This document shows, one piece after another, positions 43,520 through 52,774 of a stretch of 64,000 nt of DNA. The position numbers and the translations under genes were made by a program. The DNA is taken from contig SVJA01000001.1 of assembly GCA_015069195.1 (NCBI GenBank), positions 78,148 to 142,147 on the forward strand, written 5' to 3'. The notes beneath the pieces were generated by a model. That model was given only the letters and a program-made list of their open reading frames with translations, was not told the DNA's origin and searched no databases. The stretch comes from Oscillospiraceae bacterium. Lineage in GTDB: Bacteria; Bacillota; Clostridia; UBA1212. Positions within the stretch are counted from its first letter, which is position 1; each line of letters begins with the position of its first letter.

Positions 43520-44689
43520 TCAGTATGCACCTTCAACTTTTATGACAGCGTAATACTTTTCGTCAGTTTCGTGAATTTTTGTTGCAACCGCGTCTGCTAC
43601 GGCTTTTCTTGCCTTTTCATCCGTACCAAACGGAACGGTCATATCAAATATCATATTTATACGGTTTTCCCCGTCTGTTATACGAAAATCGTGAATTGTA
43701 TACTCACTGTTGTACTCTTTTACAATGCCTTCTGCCATCGCTTTAAGACCGTTTACAAACTCGTTGTCCGTTGTTACAGGATCCATATGGATGACCAATA
43801 TTATTCCGAGCTCTGCTTCCGCACGTACTTCTGTGGCATCAATAGCTTCGTGAGCTTTTACGATATCACACTTATCGGAAACTTCTGCATGAACCGATGC
43901 GATAACTCTGCCCGGACCGTAATCGTGTACTATCAGATCGTGTACACCTATTATTTCGTCATTCGCCATAAGTATATCGGTAATTTTCTGTATAAACTCC
44001 GGTTCCGGAGGTGCACCGAGCAAAACGTTTATGACTTCTTTTGCAATATTAAAACCGGCATACATTATAATAACAGACACTATCATACCTATAATTCCGT
44101 CAAAAGGTATGCTTGGGAAAAAGTGTGCCAATATGATTGAAACTATTACAGCAGCGGTCGAGATGCAATCACTCAAGCTATCCTGCGCTGTAGCCTTCAA
44201 AATTGACGATTTTATCGTTTTTCCCATATAACTGTTATAACTGAACATCCAGACCTTTATAAGCACGGAAAGCGCCAAAAATACGGTCATAATGACATCG
44301 AACTTCATCGCAACAGGGTTTATTATCTTATCAAACGATGTTTTAAGAAGTTCAAATCCAACCAGCATTATCAAAAATGATACAATGAGTGACGCTATAT
44401 ATTCTACACGACCATGACCGAAAGGATGATCCTTGTCGGGATGTTTGTTACTCAACTTCACACTAACGATAGAAACAAGCGAAGTGCCGATATCCGCAAG
44501 GTTGTTAAACGCATCCGAAATTACGGCAATACTGTTTATCAAAAATCCTATAATGATTTTTATCGCAAACAAAAGCACATTACAGAAAATGCCGAGAACT
44601 CCCGAAAGTACACTGTATTTTTCACGGACGACCGAATTTTCAGTATTTTTGAAGTCCGGTATAAACATTTTAATCAATAACTTTATCAT
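43520..44689 (-). CDS. Cation diffusion facilitator, manganese-type metal site
   Basis: A 389-residue CDF transporter with six membrane segments and a cytoplasmic domain of about 110 residues plus an extra C-terminal stretch. The transport site is NNLAD (NxxxD) in segment 2 and DSLSD (DxxxD) in segment 5. Zinc transporters have HxxxD here, while N/DxxxD with DxxxD is typical of manganese-type CDFs, so Mn export is the best inference. The HPFGHGR loop is conserved. GGAGGA precedes the ATG. It is grouped with the GT39 gene. Confidence 0.87.
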   Translation of the reverse strand: MIKLLIKMFIPDFKNTENSVVREKYSVLSGVLGIFCNVLLFAIKIIIGFLINSIAVISDAFNNLADIGTSLVSIVSVKLSNKHPDKDHPFGHGRVEYIASLIVSFLIMLVGFELLKTSFDKIINPVAMKFDVIMTVFLALSVLIKVWMFSYNSYMGKTIKSSILKATAQDSLSDCISTAAVIVSIILAHFFPSIPFDGIIGMIVSVIIMYAGFNIAKEVINVLLGAPPEPEFIQKITDILMANDEIIGVHDLIVHDYGPGRVIASVHAEVSDKCDIVKAHEAIDATEVRAEAELGIILVIHMDPVTTDNEFVNGLKAMAEGIVKEYNSEYTIHDFRITDGENRINMIFDMTVPFGTDEKARKAVADAVATKIHETDEKYYAVIKVEGAY

Positions 44690-44731
44690 TCCGAATCCTC
44701 CGAAATGTCTGATATATTATATGTGTAAAAA

Positions 44732-45931
44732 TTACGCTTTTACACCGTATTCTTCTGCAAGAAGTCTGAACTTCTCCAAAGAACGCTCAACCTTGTCGGT
44801 ATCCGTGCAATATGCTATACGGAAATGACCCGGACATCCAAAGCCATCACCGGGTACCAATACAAGGTCATACTTACGAGCCTTTTCACAGAACGCAACA
44901 GCGTCCGGCTCCAATGAACGCGGGAATGCATAAAATGTTCCGCCCGGTTCTACACAAGTGTAGCCGATTTCGGTCAATCCTTTATAAAGAATATTTTTAT
45001 TTGTTTCATAAACAGTTGTGTCCGAGGTCAAACCGTCACACTCTTTTATAACCTGTTGGAACATCATAGGCACACCTACGTATGTCATTGAACGAGCGGC
45101 AGCCGCAATAACGCCCAAAAGAATATTTGCATGCTTTGCTTTGTTTGTGAATGCGATATAACCGATACGCTCTCCCGGTATTGAAAGAGACTTACTGTAT
45201 GAATAACAAACGAGTGTATTGTCATAGTAATTCGGCACATACGGAACTTCAAAACCCTTGAAAACAATTTCTCTGTACGGCTCGTCCGAAATAATGTAAA
45301 TGCTCCTACCGTACTCCCGCTGCTTCTTTTCAAGAATCGCCGCAAGCTTTTTTATAGTCTCTTCACTATATACAACGCCGCACGGGTTGTTAGGTGAATT
45401 TATCAACACCGCTTTTGTATGCTCGTTTATGGCCTTTTCAAACTCTTCAAAGTTTATCTGAAAACTGTCAATATCTGCAGGAATTACAACAAGCTTTGCG
45501 CCAGCACTCTGAACAAACACGGTATATTCAGGAAAGAACGGTGCAAATGTTATTATCTCGTCGCCTGCATCTCTGTCCGTAAGTGAATTAAAACAAATAC
45601 CGAGAGCCGCGGCTGCACCTGTTGTCATAAAAATATTCTTTTCTGTATAGTCAGTGCCATACTTTTTATTAAGGTTCTCTGCAATCTTTGCACGTACTGC
45701 CGAATCACCCTCTGCGCTCGGATATCCGTGAGCAGCGATAGGGTTAAGGTTTTCCATAATGTTTACGATAGCCTTATCAACCTCTGCCGGTGGCGGAACG
45801 CTCGGATTTCCTATACTGAAATCAAATACGTTTTCCGCACCGATAACAGCGGCACGCTGTTTGCTGTATTCGAAACATTCTCTTATAACGGAACGCTTTC
45901 CTATATTCTGACTGTATAATTTGGATAACAT
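44732..45931 (-). CDS. Class I PLP-dependent aminotransferase
   Basis: A 399-residue fold-type I enzyme. The PLP lysine is in SYSKSLSIPGERIGY, the phosphate/ring contacts are NSPNNPCGVVY and DEPYREIVF, and an RIAYCTD segment supplies the carboxylate-binding Arg. Relatives are aspartate or aromatic aminotransferases of the AspB/YugH type; substrate not resolved. AGAGGATG precedes the ATG. The CDF transporter follows after 42 bases. Confidence 0.9.
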   Translation of the reverse strand: MLSKLYSQNIGKRSVIRECFEYSKQRAAVIGAENVFDFSIGNPSVPPPAEVDKAIVNIMENLNPIAAHGYPSAEGDSAVRAKIAENLNKKYGTDYTEKNIFMTTGAAAALGICFNSLTDRDAGDEIITFAPFFPEYTVFVQSAGAKLVVIPADIDSFQINFEEFEKAINEHTKAVLINSPNNPCGVVYSEETIKKLAAILEKKQREYGRSIYIISDEPYREIVFKGFEVPYVPNYYDNTLVCYSYSKSLSIPGERIGYIAFTNKAKHANILLGVIAAAARSMTYVGVPMMFQQVIKECDGLTSDTTVYETNKNILYKGLTEIGYTCVEPGGTFYAFPRSLEPDAVAFCEKARKYDLVLVPGDGFGCPGHFRIAYCTDTDKVERSLEKFRLLAEEYGVKA

Positions 45932-45961
45932 AATAACATCCTCTCTATTTTTTCTTATATT

Positions 45962-47905
45962 TTACTCTTCAATATCCGACAGTTCCTCAGCGGATTCTGT
46001 ATGTTCCGGAGCAACCGTTTCAGTCGGCACACTCTCCGATTCGGAAGTTTCGGGAGTGGCGGTTTCAGGAACAGATGTTTCGGGAGCATCGGTCTCTTCA
46101 GGAGTATCGGTAGGCTTCGGTTTCTCTGTTTCTGACGGACTTTCGGTTTTGTCCGGTTCAGGAGTTTCCGGCTTCTCGGATTCTGCAGGCGCGTCGGTCG
46201 CATCCGGTGTCTCTGTACTTTCCGTAGAATCCGGCGTCAATGTCGCCGACGGAGAATTTGAAGCACCCGGAGTTTCCGTCACACCCGGAGTTCCGTCAGG
46301 CAACTGCGCTGAAGGAGGAGTTTCCGGCGGATCATTATCAATAACTTTCACTCTATCATACACATACATAGCAGCAAAACCACGTTTAAACAAACCTGTA
46401 GCCTCCACCTCTTCAAGCACATCACTGTATGCCTCAAAATACAAAAGAGCGGGAGAATTTGAAATATCGATTTTAGTAAAAGCATTGTGGCTGCATTTCG
46501 CAAAATAAAGAGCCGGACACTTCTCAAAACTCAACGTTTTTATTCCGCAGTTGGTAATATCAACTTTTTTCAGTGTCGGAAAAACAGACAAATCTATATC
46601 ACCCAACCACGGATTGTTTCGGAGATCAAGATACAGCAAATTCTGAAGCGACGCTATGTGTTTTGTATCAAAACCTTTGAAATTCGATTCAGCAGCGCTG
46701 AAATAAATGATTTTTGAATTCTCGGGAAGTACAAACTGCTTTATACTTGCGCCCTCCATACTCAGACTTACCAACTCTTTGCACCCGGAAACATCCAGAT
46801 TATCGATCATACTGCCGTCTGCTTGTAACTGCAAAAGTGATTTAAGCTTGCCGAAAGTGCATTTTTTTATAACGGAACCCATGAAATTCACTTTGCGCAA
46901 CTGTTTGAATCCCGAAAAATCGACATTCTCTACTTTACAATTAGCACACGAAAAATATTCAAGTTTTTCAAAATACTTTAAATCAGAAGTAATGTCACCC
47001 AAATTTAATCCCGAAAGTTCAAGATTCTTCACTCTCAAAAGGTCCGTTTCACCCAAAACATAATCATTCGGTAGATTTCCGTATACAAGAGGAAATTTCG
47101 CTTTTAAATACGCAAGTGCCGTCTTTCGTATACCGTCATTTTTAAGGTCCGCTTTTTTGAGAGCCGACATCATTTTGTAATAACCTGAAAACACTATATC
47201 TCGGTAAGCCGAGCGAAGACCCGATGAGCTTGCCGCATATACCTGACCGTTAACAACGGTATTGTCGTATGTAACATGTGCATTCGGCGCAATCAATGTT
47301 CCCGTCAAAATAGTATCCTTCAACAAAATCTCTTCTGCTTCGTAACAGTTTATTAAAAGTCTCGATGCAAGATTTGCAGAAGAATCCCTCACAAGAATAT
47401 AGTAATCGGAAAAATCAACTACTCTTCCGGAAATATTTATAACCGTATAAAAGCTTCCGCTAAATGAGTCAACCCATATGTAATCAAAATCCTTAAGGCT
47501 GTAACCGTCCTTACATATATCATTCTGCTCAATGTTGTATACACACTCGGAAGCCTTGTCCTCCGCAATGCAGAAAAAGCCCGTCTGAGACTTATCCTCT
47601 TTTATATTTGTCCACTCTGAATGTGTGGAACCGAGCGCCGCAAGTTCCTCGGACAATTGCAAAATATCGGTAACACCTTCTATACGGCTATCTGAAAGCG
47701 CACCCTCCGAATCAAGTATAATACTCTCTCCTGTATCCACCGTATCCGTCTCTCTAAGAGCAACAGACTCCGCAAATTCGTAAATGGCAAAGAAAGAAAC
47801 CGCCGTAACAATAAATATACAGCATATATATTTCCATTCAGAAATCTTCTGTTTCACAAGCGGAAGCACATCTATTAACTTTTTAATGGTTTTCTTTATA
47901 TCCAT
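45962..47905 (-). CDS. Membrane-anchored surface protein with choice-of-anchor A, leucine-rich repeats and acidic Pro/Thr tail
   Basis: A 647-residue protein. One membrane anchor (about residues 27-48) places the rest outside. Residues about 85-235 resemble the choice-of-anchor A region (TGTLIAPNAHVTYDNTVVNGQVYA). Residues about 270-500 are leucine-rich repeats of the short type (LRKVNFMGSVIKKCTFGKL and similar). The last 115 residues are a low-complexity stretch of Pro, Thr, Glu and Ser (ETPEPDKTESPSETEKP and so on). No sorting signal. The in-frame TTG at 47908 precedes the better ATG at 47905, behind AAAGGGA. Likely a surface adhesin or wall-spanning protein. Confidence 0.78.
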   Translation of the reverse strand: MDIKKTIKKLIDVLPLVKQKISEWKYICCIFIVTAVSFFAIYEFAESVALRETDTVDTGESIILDSEGALSDSRIEGVTDILQLSEELAALGSTHSEWTNIKEDKSQTGFFCIAEDKASECVYNIEQNDICKDGYSLKDFDYIWVDSFSGSFYTVINISGRVVDFSDYYILVRDSSANLASRLLINCYEAEEILLKDTILTGTLIAPNAHVTYDNTVVNGQVYAASSSGLRSAYRDIVFSGYYKMMSALKKADLKNDGIRKTALAYLKAKFPLVYGNLPNDYVLGETDLLRVKNLELSGLNLGDITSDLKYFEKLEYFSCANCKVENVDFSGFKQLRKVNFMGSVIKKCTFGKLKSLLQLQADGSMIDNLDVSGCKELVSLSMEGASIKQFVLPENSKIIYFSAAESNFKGFDTKHIASLQNLLYLDLRNNPWLGDIDLSVFPTLKKVDITNCGIKTLSFEKCPALYFAKCSHNAFTKIDISNSPALLYFEAYSDVLEEVEATGLFKRGFAAMYVYDRVKVIDNDPPETPPSAQLPDGTPGVTETPGASNSPSATLTPDSTESTETPDATDAPAESEKPETPEPDKTESPSETEKPKPTDTPEETDAPETSVPETATPETSESESVPTETVAPEHTESAEELSDIEE

Positions 47906-48016
47906 CAAAACAATCCCTTTCCGAGTATACGTTGTGATTATAACATATCTTTATGGAAAATGCAGTATGTAAAAAACCGGAAAAACATTAAAATTGTGAA
48001 TTTTTTTATATAGAAA

Positions 48017-48051
48017 ACGGCGGCTCAGAACCAAATGTTCCGGACCGCCGT
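48017..48051 (-). terminator. Terminator of mscL
   Basis: Stem ACGGCGG/CCGCCGT (48017-48023 and 48045-48051) with an inner GAAC/GTTC stem, followed by a U-rich stretch on the minus strand, 25 bases after the mscL stop. Confidence 0.7.
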
Positions 48052-48075
48052 AACCGTATCTTATACTTTAAGAAA

Positions 48076-48645
48076 CTATGCATCAAGTTCAGAAGTACAG
48101 TGAGGGCAACGCTTCGCCGCAACATGTATCTCTGTCTGACAGAAAGGACAAACTTTCTTAAGTGCAGCAGCCTCTGCAGCAGCTCTCTCTGCTTCTGCAG
48201 CAGCAACCTCTGCGGCAGCCTTCTCTGCTCTTCTAGCCTTAACATTTGCATTCTTTATAAGCATAACTACGATAAATACTGAAATCGCGATAAGGAAGAA
48301 ACTGATAATCGCATTTATAAAATTACCATAGTTCAAAGTAACGGCGCCGAGAGCCTGAGCCTCTTCGAGTGTAGCACCTGCATGGATAGCAGCCTTCTGC
48401 TCTGCATCCAAAGCATGCTGATTGAGAACCATATACATATCTGCATAGTTAACATTTCCGGTGAGCATAGAAATGCAAGGTGTGATAAGATCCTTAACAA
48501 GTGAGTTTACAATCGCCGTGAAAGCAGAACCTACTACAACACCGACAGCCATATCAATGATGTTTCCTTTAAAAGCGAACTTTTTAAAATCGTCGGTAAC
48601 TTTTCCCATAGCTTTTACGCCCTTGGAATCCTTTAATTTACCCAA
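48076..48645 (-). CDS. mscL: Large-conductance mechanosensitive channel with zinc-ribbon tail
   Basis: A 189-residue channel that opens under high membrane tension. The core is FKKFAFKGNIIDMAVGVVVGSAFTAIVNSL (first segment) and a second segment around residues 100-125 (YGNFINAIISFFLIAISVF). An Ala/Glu-rich coiled-coil tail is followed by a zinc ribbon, CPFCQ ... CPHC, as found in several Clostridial MscL proteins. The start is uncertain: TTG 48645 is nine bases after AAAGGAG, whereas ATG 48609 matches the E. coli start but has a poor ribosome site. A TTGCTT/TATTAT promoter lies upstream. Confidence 0.9.
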   Translation of the reverse strand: MGKLKDSKGVKAMGKVTDDFKKFAFKGNIIDMAVGVVVGSAFTAIVNSLVKDLITPCISMLTGNVNYADMYMVLNQHALDAEQKAAIHAGATLEEAQALGAVTLNYGNFINAIISFFLIAISVFIVVMLIKNANVKARRAEKAAAEVAAAEAERAAAEAAALKKVCPFCQTEIHVAAKRCPHCTSELDA

Positions 48646-48693
48646 AACAAACAACTCCTTTTACTGCATTTATTACAAAAAAATTACTATCTA

Positions 48694-48722
48694 ATAATAC
48701 ATCATTAAAGGAGTATAAGCAA
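48694..48722 (-). promoter_or_regulatory. Sigma-A-type promoter of mscL
   Basis: Minus strand TTGCTT (48717-48722), a 17-base spacer, TATTAT (48694-48699). The spacer includes ACTCCTTT (48707-48714), complementary to the mscL ribosome site AAAGGAGT (48654-48661). Confidence 0.55.
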
Positions 48723-48729
48723 TAAAAAG

Positions 48730-49851
48730 TTATTGTATGTTTTGAAATTTTCCTTCTTTTTCACGATTTGAAACAAAAAAGCCGGCAATCAACAAAATAA
48801 TCGGCAAAACAAATTCAAATGCGACATTGATTGTAATATTTAATTTTGTATCCGTATACACGCTGTTCAAAATCCGAGGGTTTCCTATGACAGTCAATAC
48901 AAGTGCCGCCGCTCCGGCTATCAAATGGTTATTCTTCGAGCGTCTTCCGTCGGTTACCGACTTAAACATCTCGCACGTTGCAAACAGCCAAATCGAAGCT
49001 TTAAAGAATGCCAATATCATAAGCATTCCCGCATAAAATATCTCTACACGACTGAATATTTCACCGATATTTATCATTCGTATGCTTTCAAATGTCGGGA
49101 ATATAAAATACTTTACCAGCACACCCAAAGTTCCGGTGTCGCGAATTGCGTTTATCAAAAACGTGACATATCCGAGAACTAGTGAAATCAACATTGTTTT
49201 TATCAAAGTTCCGCTTTTTCTGATATTTTTCACGTGTGGTATAACCGTCAAAAAAACTATAAGTTCACCAAAAGGCTCTACCGATGCAATAGCAAAACCT
49301 TTCAGATAGTTTGATTGACTTTCGGCAAATTGCGGCAGAAAATTTCCGAGTTCATACTGCGAAGCAAGAAAAAGAGCTGACCCTACGGTAATTACAAATA
49401 CCGTAACAGTCAATAAAAAGCCGATACTGCTTACAACCGTTATTCCGAAGTTTACCGCAAATACACACAATCCGATTATCAATATAAGAATTACCCACTC
49501 CGGCGTTTTCGGTAATATCGTATCCGTTACAAAAGATGAAAATTCAAATACCGTGTCACAAAATTTCCAAAAGAAATAAATTACATAAATTACGGAAATA
49601 AGTTTTCCGATTATTTTTCCAAAGCCGGTTTCAGTCATTTCACCCAGACTTTTTCTTCCGTATACTTTATCGAGCGCACCTATTAACAGTATCGAAACGA
49701 CACCGGAAAGAGCCGCCGCCGTCAAAACCAGCCAAGACGATTGGACGGCTAAATTCTTCATCATACTGATATGAATTGTTACGCATTGAAGAAAACACAC
49801 TACGGTGAATAAAAATTGTCTTTTTTCTATTTTGACTGTCCCCGATTTCAT
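48730..49851 (-). CDS. gerB: GerB-type spore germination permease
   Basis: A 373-residue membrane protein of the APC superfamily with ten membrane segments, the B subunit of a GerA-family nutrient germinant receptor. It starts with a basic segment (MKSGTVKIEKRQF) and has the ISVIYVIYFFWKF and FPTFESIRMINIGEIFSRVE segments typical of GerAB/GerBB. The B subunit is thought to bind the germinant. GGAGGC precedes the ATG; it is third in the order A, C, B. The germinant cannot be predicted. Confidence 0.93.
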   Translation of the reverse strand: MKSGTVKIEKRQFLFTVVCFLQCVTIHISMMKNLAVQSSWLVLTAAALSGVVSILLIGALDKVYGRKSLGEMTETGFGKIIGKLISVIYVIYFFWKFCDTVFEFSSFVTDTILPKTPEWVILILIIGLCVFAVNFGITVVSSIGFLLTVTVFVITVGSALFLASQYELGNFLPQFAESQSNYLKGFAIASVEPFGELIVFLTVIPHVKNIRKSGTLIKTMLISLVLGYVTFLINAIRDTGTLGVLVKYFIFPTFESIRMINIGEIFSRVEIFYAGMLMILAFFKASIWLFATCEMFKSVTDGRRSKNNHLIAGAAALVLTVIGNPRILNSVYTDTKLNITINVAFEFVLPIILLIAGFFVSNREKEGKFQNIQ

Positions 49852-49876
49852 ACGAGCCTCCGATAGACTTTTAAAT

Positions 49877-51061
49877 TCAATGTGCTACATTCAGAGTACC
49901 TATACCTTTAATGTTCACCTTGATTTCTGTAGACACCTCAATTTTTTGGAGATAATTCTCTCCGCCAGACGAGTTTTTGTAATCATTCCATTTTTTGCTG
50001 TTTATTTGGTTTAATTGATTTGCTATCCCTATAAAATCCGCATCCAGACGTTTCGATTCATCAAATACCTTTCTGATTTCTTCGTCAATTACAGCCTTGC
50101 AGTCATTTTCCAGAAGTTTTTTCAACTTCTTCTCATCCTTTTCGTGACTTCCCTTTATCATACCGACAACGCAATCGGCATCGACTTTTACTTTTACTTT
50201 CAGAGCGCCTTCCTTACTTATGGAAACATCAAAATCACCTTTCGAATTCAAGACTTCGATGTCCGCACTTCCGTTTTCATTCTCCGTCACTATAACCGAT
50301 GACTCTTCTTCGTCACGAATCCAAAGATACCCTCTTACCGCAGAAGGATCAATAGTACCTATCATTTCATCTTTTTTTATTACCGCTGCACCGGTTAACT
50401 TTATGCTTGAAGTCTCTTTTTGTTCTTCGCTTCCTTCCGCACCTTTTGAATCTTCGTTCTTTTCAATTTTTACAAGTGGAAGAAGCGTTGCGGAACTCTC
50501 CTCTGCCATGGATTTTATATAATCCAGCAATGTGATACGGACATTGAGCGAATTGATTTCCTGCATATCAATAAGTTGTGATAATTCCGTTGCCGGCATA
50601 TCGTCATAGTAAGTTGTGGCATCAAATATCTCCGACGCTTTCCCCTCGGCGACGGCAAGCCACATCGTATATCGGAACTCGTTATCTCTTACAAGATAGT
50701 CAATATAATCACGAACTCCGCCTTTTGCAACATCAGAGCTGAACAGAACTACCTCAGTGTGCGAATTATAGAGCTGTCGATTTGATATCGTAGTCATTTT
50801 TCTTATGATTTCAAACAGGTCACTGTCCTCGTAAACAAGATTGCTGTATGCGCCCATTGAATCTCCGCCCGAGCTGTTTTGTTCACTGTTGCATCGTGCC
50901 ACCTGTGCCGTCACTTTCAGTTCTCCGCTATCTGTTTTATCCAGAGCTATACCCATTACTATCGCAAGTTCATTCAATTCGCGGTTATCCCAACAACCGG
51001 TAAAAGAAACCATTACGGTTATCAAAAGCAATACTACTACAAGTTTTTTTAAAATTATCAT
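49877..51061 (-). CDS. gerC: GerC-type spore germination lipoprotein
   Basis: A 394-residue Ger(x)C lipoprotein. The signal peptide ends in lipobox FTGC followed by WDNRELNELAIVMGIALDK, the family hallmark. Three domains follow and the last is helical with a NQINSKKWNDY segment. It forms a complex with GerA and GerB in the inner spore membrane. ATG 51061 lies ten bases after GAGGAG; the GTG at 51079 is farther upstream and precedes the ribosome site. The gene overlaps the gerA 3' end by an in-frame extension only; with the ATG start it does not overlap. Confidence 0.94.
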   Translation of the reverse strand: MIILKKLVVVLLLITVMVSFTGCWDNRELNELAIVMGIALDKTDSGELKVTAQVARCNSEQNSSGGDSMGAYSNLVYEDSDLFEIIRKMTTISNRQLYNSHTEVVLFSSDVAKGGVRDYIDYLVRDNEFRYTMWLAVAEGKASEIFDATTYYDDMPATELSQLIDMQEINSLNVRITLLDYIKSMAEESSATLLPLVKIEKNEDSKGAEGSEEQKETSSIKLTGAAVIKKDEMIGTIDPSAVRGYLWIRDEEESSVIVTENENGSADIEVLNSKGDFDVSISKEGALKVKVKVDADCVVGMIKGSHEKDEKKLKKLLENDCKAVIDEEIRKVFDESKRLDADFIGIANQLNQINSKKWNDYKNSSGGENYLQKIEVSTEIKVNIKGIGTLNVAH

Positions 51062-51068
51062 ATGACCG

Positions 51069-52688
51069 TCACTCCTCACTTTCAGGCGGTATCGGATTGT
51101 TCTCCCTTATAGGATTCTCCGTTGCAAATCCGACAGGTCTTGTTCTCATAACCCAAAGCGGCGCTCTCACTGCTCCGTCTTTTAAATCTTCCCATATGAG
51201 CGGCATCATCGGTGTCATATAAAATCTTCCGAACGATTTAAGTGATACCATATTGATCGTAAGAAGTATAAAACCGAACACTATTCCGTATCCGCCGAAC
51301 AACCCTGCTAGCACCAGGAAGAATATGCGTAATATAAAAACCTGGTCATTCAAAAACGAAACGACAAATCCGGCAACCGCGGCAAAAGCGATTGTTATTA
51401 CAAGCGGTGCACTGGCTATTCCCGCAGACACAGCAGCATCACCCATTACAAGAGCGCCGACAATACTGATCGTCTGACCGATTGACTTTGGTAAACGAAG
51501 ACCGGCTTCTTTCAATATTTCAAATATTAAAAGCATAACCAATGCCTCTGCAAAGGCCGAAAACGGAATTCCTTCTCTCGCTTTTGCAATCGTTATCAAT
51601 AGTTTTGACGGCAAAAATTCCTGATGAAAAGTTGTTATCGCCACATAAATTGCAGGTGCCATTATCGTTATTATGAATGCAAATATTCTGAAAGCTCGTA
51701 TAAAAAAAGAATATGCCGGTTTTGAATAGTAGTCGGACGGGGTCTGAAATGCCTCTATGAAAAGGTACGGCAAAGTAAGTGCAAACGGCGAACCGTCAAC
51801 GATTATTACAATTCTTCCTTCCAAAAGTTTTGCCGACGCGACATCGGGGCGCTCCGTATATCCTACCGTTTCAAATATTGAAAACGGTGCATCGTCTATA
51901 AGCTGAGCTATATAACCTGAATCAAGTATTCCGTCGATATCAATTCCTTTAAGGCGGCGTTTAACTTCTCTTATCAATGTTTTTTCGGCAATTCCGTCAA
52001 TGTAGGCAACCGCCACAGGTGTCTTTGTCTGCTCACCGAGTCTGATTGTTTCAAAAACAAGGTTATTGTTCTTTACCCTACGCCTTATCATCGCGGTGTT
52101 ATCACGCAGATTTTCCACAAAACTGTCCTTCGGCCCACGTACATTCACCTCATCCTCAGGATTTGTGATGCTTCTTTTTTCATACCCCTTAGAACCGATT
52201 ATTAGCGCCGAACTCATCCCGTCTGCAAACAATACCGTATCACCGTCAAGACAACCTAAAATTGCATCCTCAATTGTAAAAATTTCACGAATCTCACCGA
52301 CGCTTATCATACTGTTGTCAATAGGTGCATTGTTACTTTCCGCTTCATTAAATTCGGTCTGCCCCGGTATTCCGGAAATCAACGGTCCGACGATGGATTC
52401 ATTTATAACTTTTCCGCTGACTAAACCATCGATAAATACGATAAACGCTTTTCGTCTTTTTCCGGTTTCGGAATTTATCAGAAACTCTCTAAATTTGAGA
52501 TCATCCGAGCCACAGAATTCGTTTTGAATACTCCTGTAGTTATCATTTATATTTTTTGAAATGTTTCTTTTTTTACCGTTGTCTTCTACAATTTCTTTAA
52601 AAAACTTTTTCTCCGATTTGCTTTCTCTGCCGCTTTCATAACGCTTACGGATTCTGTATTTTATTTTCTGTGTGATTTTTCGCAACAT
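51069..52688 (-). CDS. gerA: GerA-type spore germination protein
   Basis: A 539-residue A subunit of the germinant receptor. A long cytoplasmic N-terminal part (about residues 1-300) has the conserved RTLGEQTKTPVAVAYIDGIA-like stretch (here RLGEQ) and VIIVDGSPFALTLPYLFIEAFQTPSDYY; five membrane segments follow with EGIPFSAFAEALVMLLIFEILKEAGLRLP and GDAAVSAGIASAPLVI. The ATG is immediately preceded by six T residues that are the U-tract of the terminator at 52692-52735; the ribosome site AAAAGG is inside the terminator's 3' region. Confidence 0.95.
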   Translation of the reverse strand: MLRKITQKIKYRIRKRYESGRESKSEKKFFKEIVEDNGKKRNISKNINDNYRSIQNEFCGSDDLKFREFLINSETGKRRKAFIVFIDGLVSGKVINESIVGPLISGIPGQTEFNEAESNNAPIDNSMISVGEIREIFTIEDAILGCLDGDTVLFADGMSSALIIGSKGYEKRSITNPEDEVNVRGPKDSFVENLRDNTAMIRRRVKNNNLVFETIRLGEQTKTPVAVAYIDGIAEKTLIREVKRRLKGIDIDGILDSGYIAQLIDDAPFSIFETVGYTERPDVASAKLLEGRIVIIVDGSPFALTLPYLFIEAFQTPSDYYSKPAYSFFIRAFRIFAFIITIMAPAIYVAITTFHQEFLPSKLLITIAKAREGIPFSAFAEALVMLLIFEILKEAGLRLPKSIGQTISIVGALVMGDAAVSAGIASAPLVITIAFAAVAGFVVSFLNDQVFILRIFFLVLAGLFGGYGIVFGFILLTINMVSLKSFGRFYMTPMMPLIWEDLKDGAVRAPLWVMRTRPVGFATENPIRENNPIPPESEE

Positions 52689-52691
52689 AAA

Positions 52692-52735
52692 AAACCGACC
52701 TTTTACAAATTATCAATTTGTAGTATGGTCGGTTT
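52692..52735 (-). terminator. Terminator of cysE overlapping the gerA leader
   Basis: On the minus strand AAACCGACC (52735-52727) pairs with GGTCGGTTT (52700-52692), with an inner 8-bp stem (52722-52715 with 52711-52704) and a 3-base loop, then UUUUUU directly before the gerA ATG (52688). The gerA ribosome site is in the 3' half of the structure. Confidence 0.85.
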
Positions 52736-52750
52736 CACTTTAAATTATTT
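52721..52750 (-). promoter_or_regulatory. Sigma-G-like promoter inside the gerA terminator
   Basis: Minus strand AAATA (52750-52746; four of five match GHATR), an 18-base spacer and CATACTA (52727-52721; full match to the forespore sigma-G -10 box). Transcription would start near 52714, in the middle of the terminator hairpin. Confidence 0.6.
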
Positions 52751-52774
52751 ATTTTTGTTGTTTAAACCGCGAAG

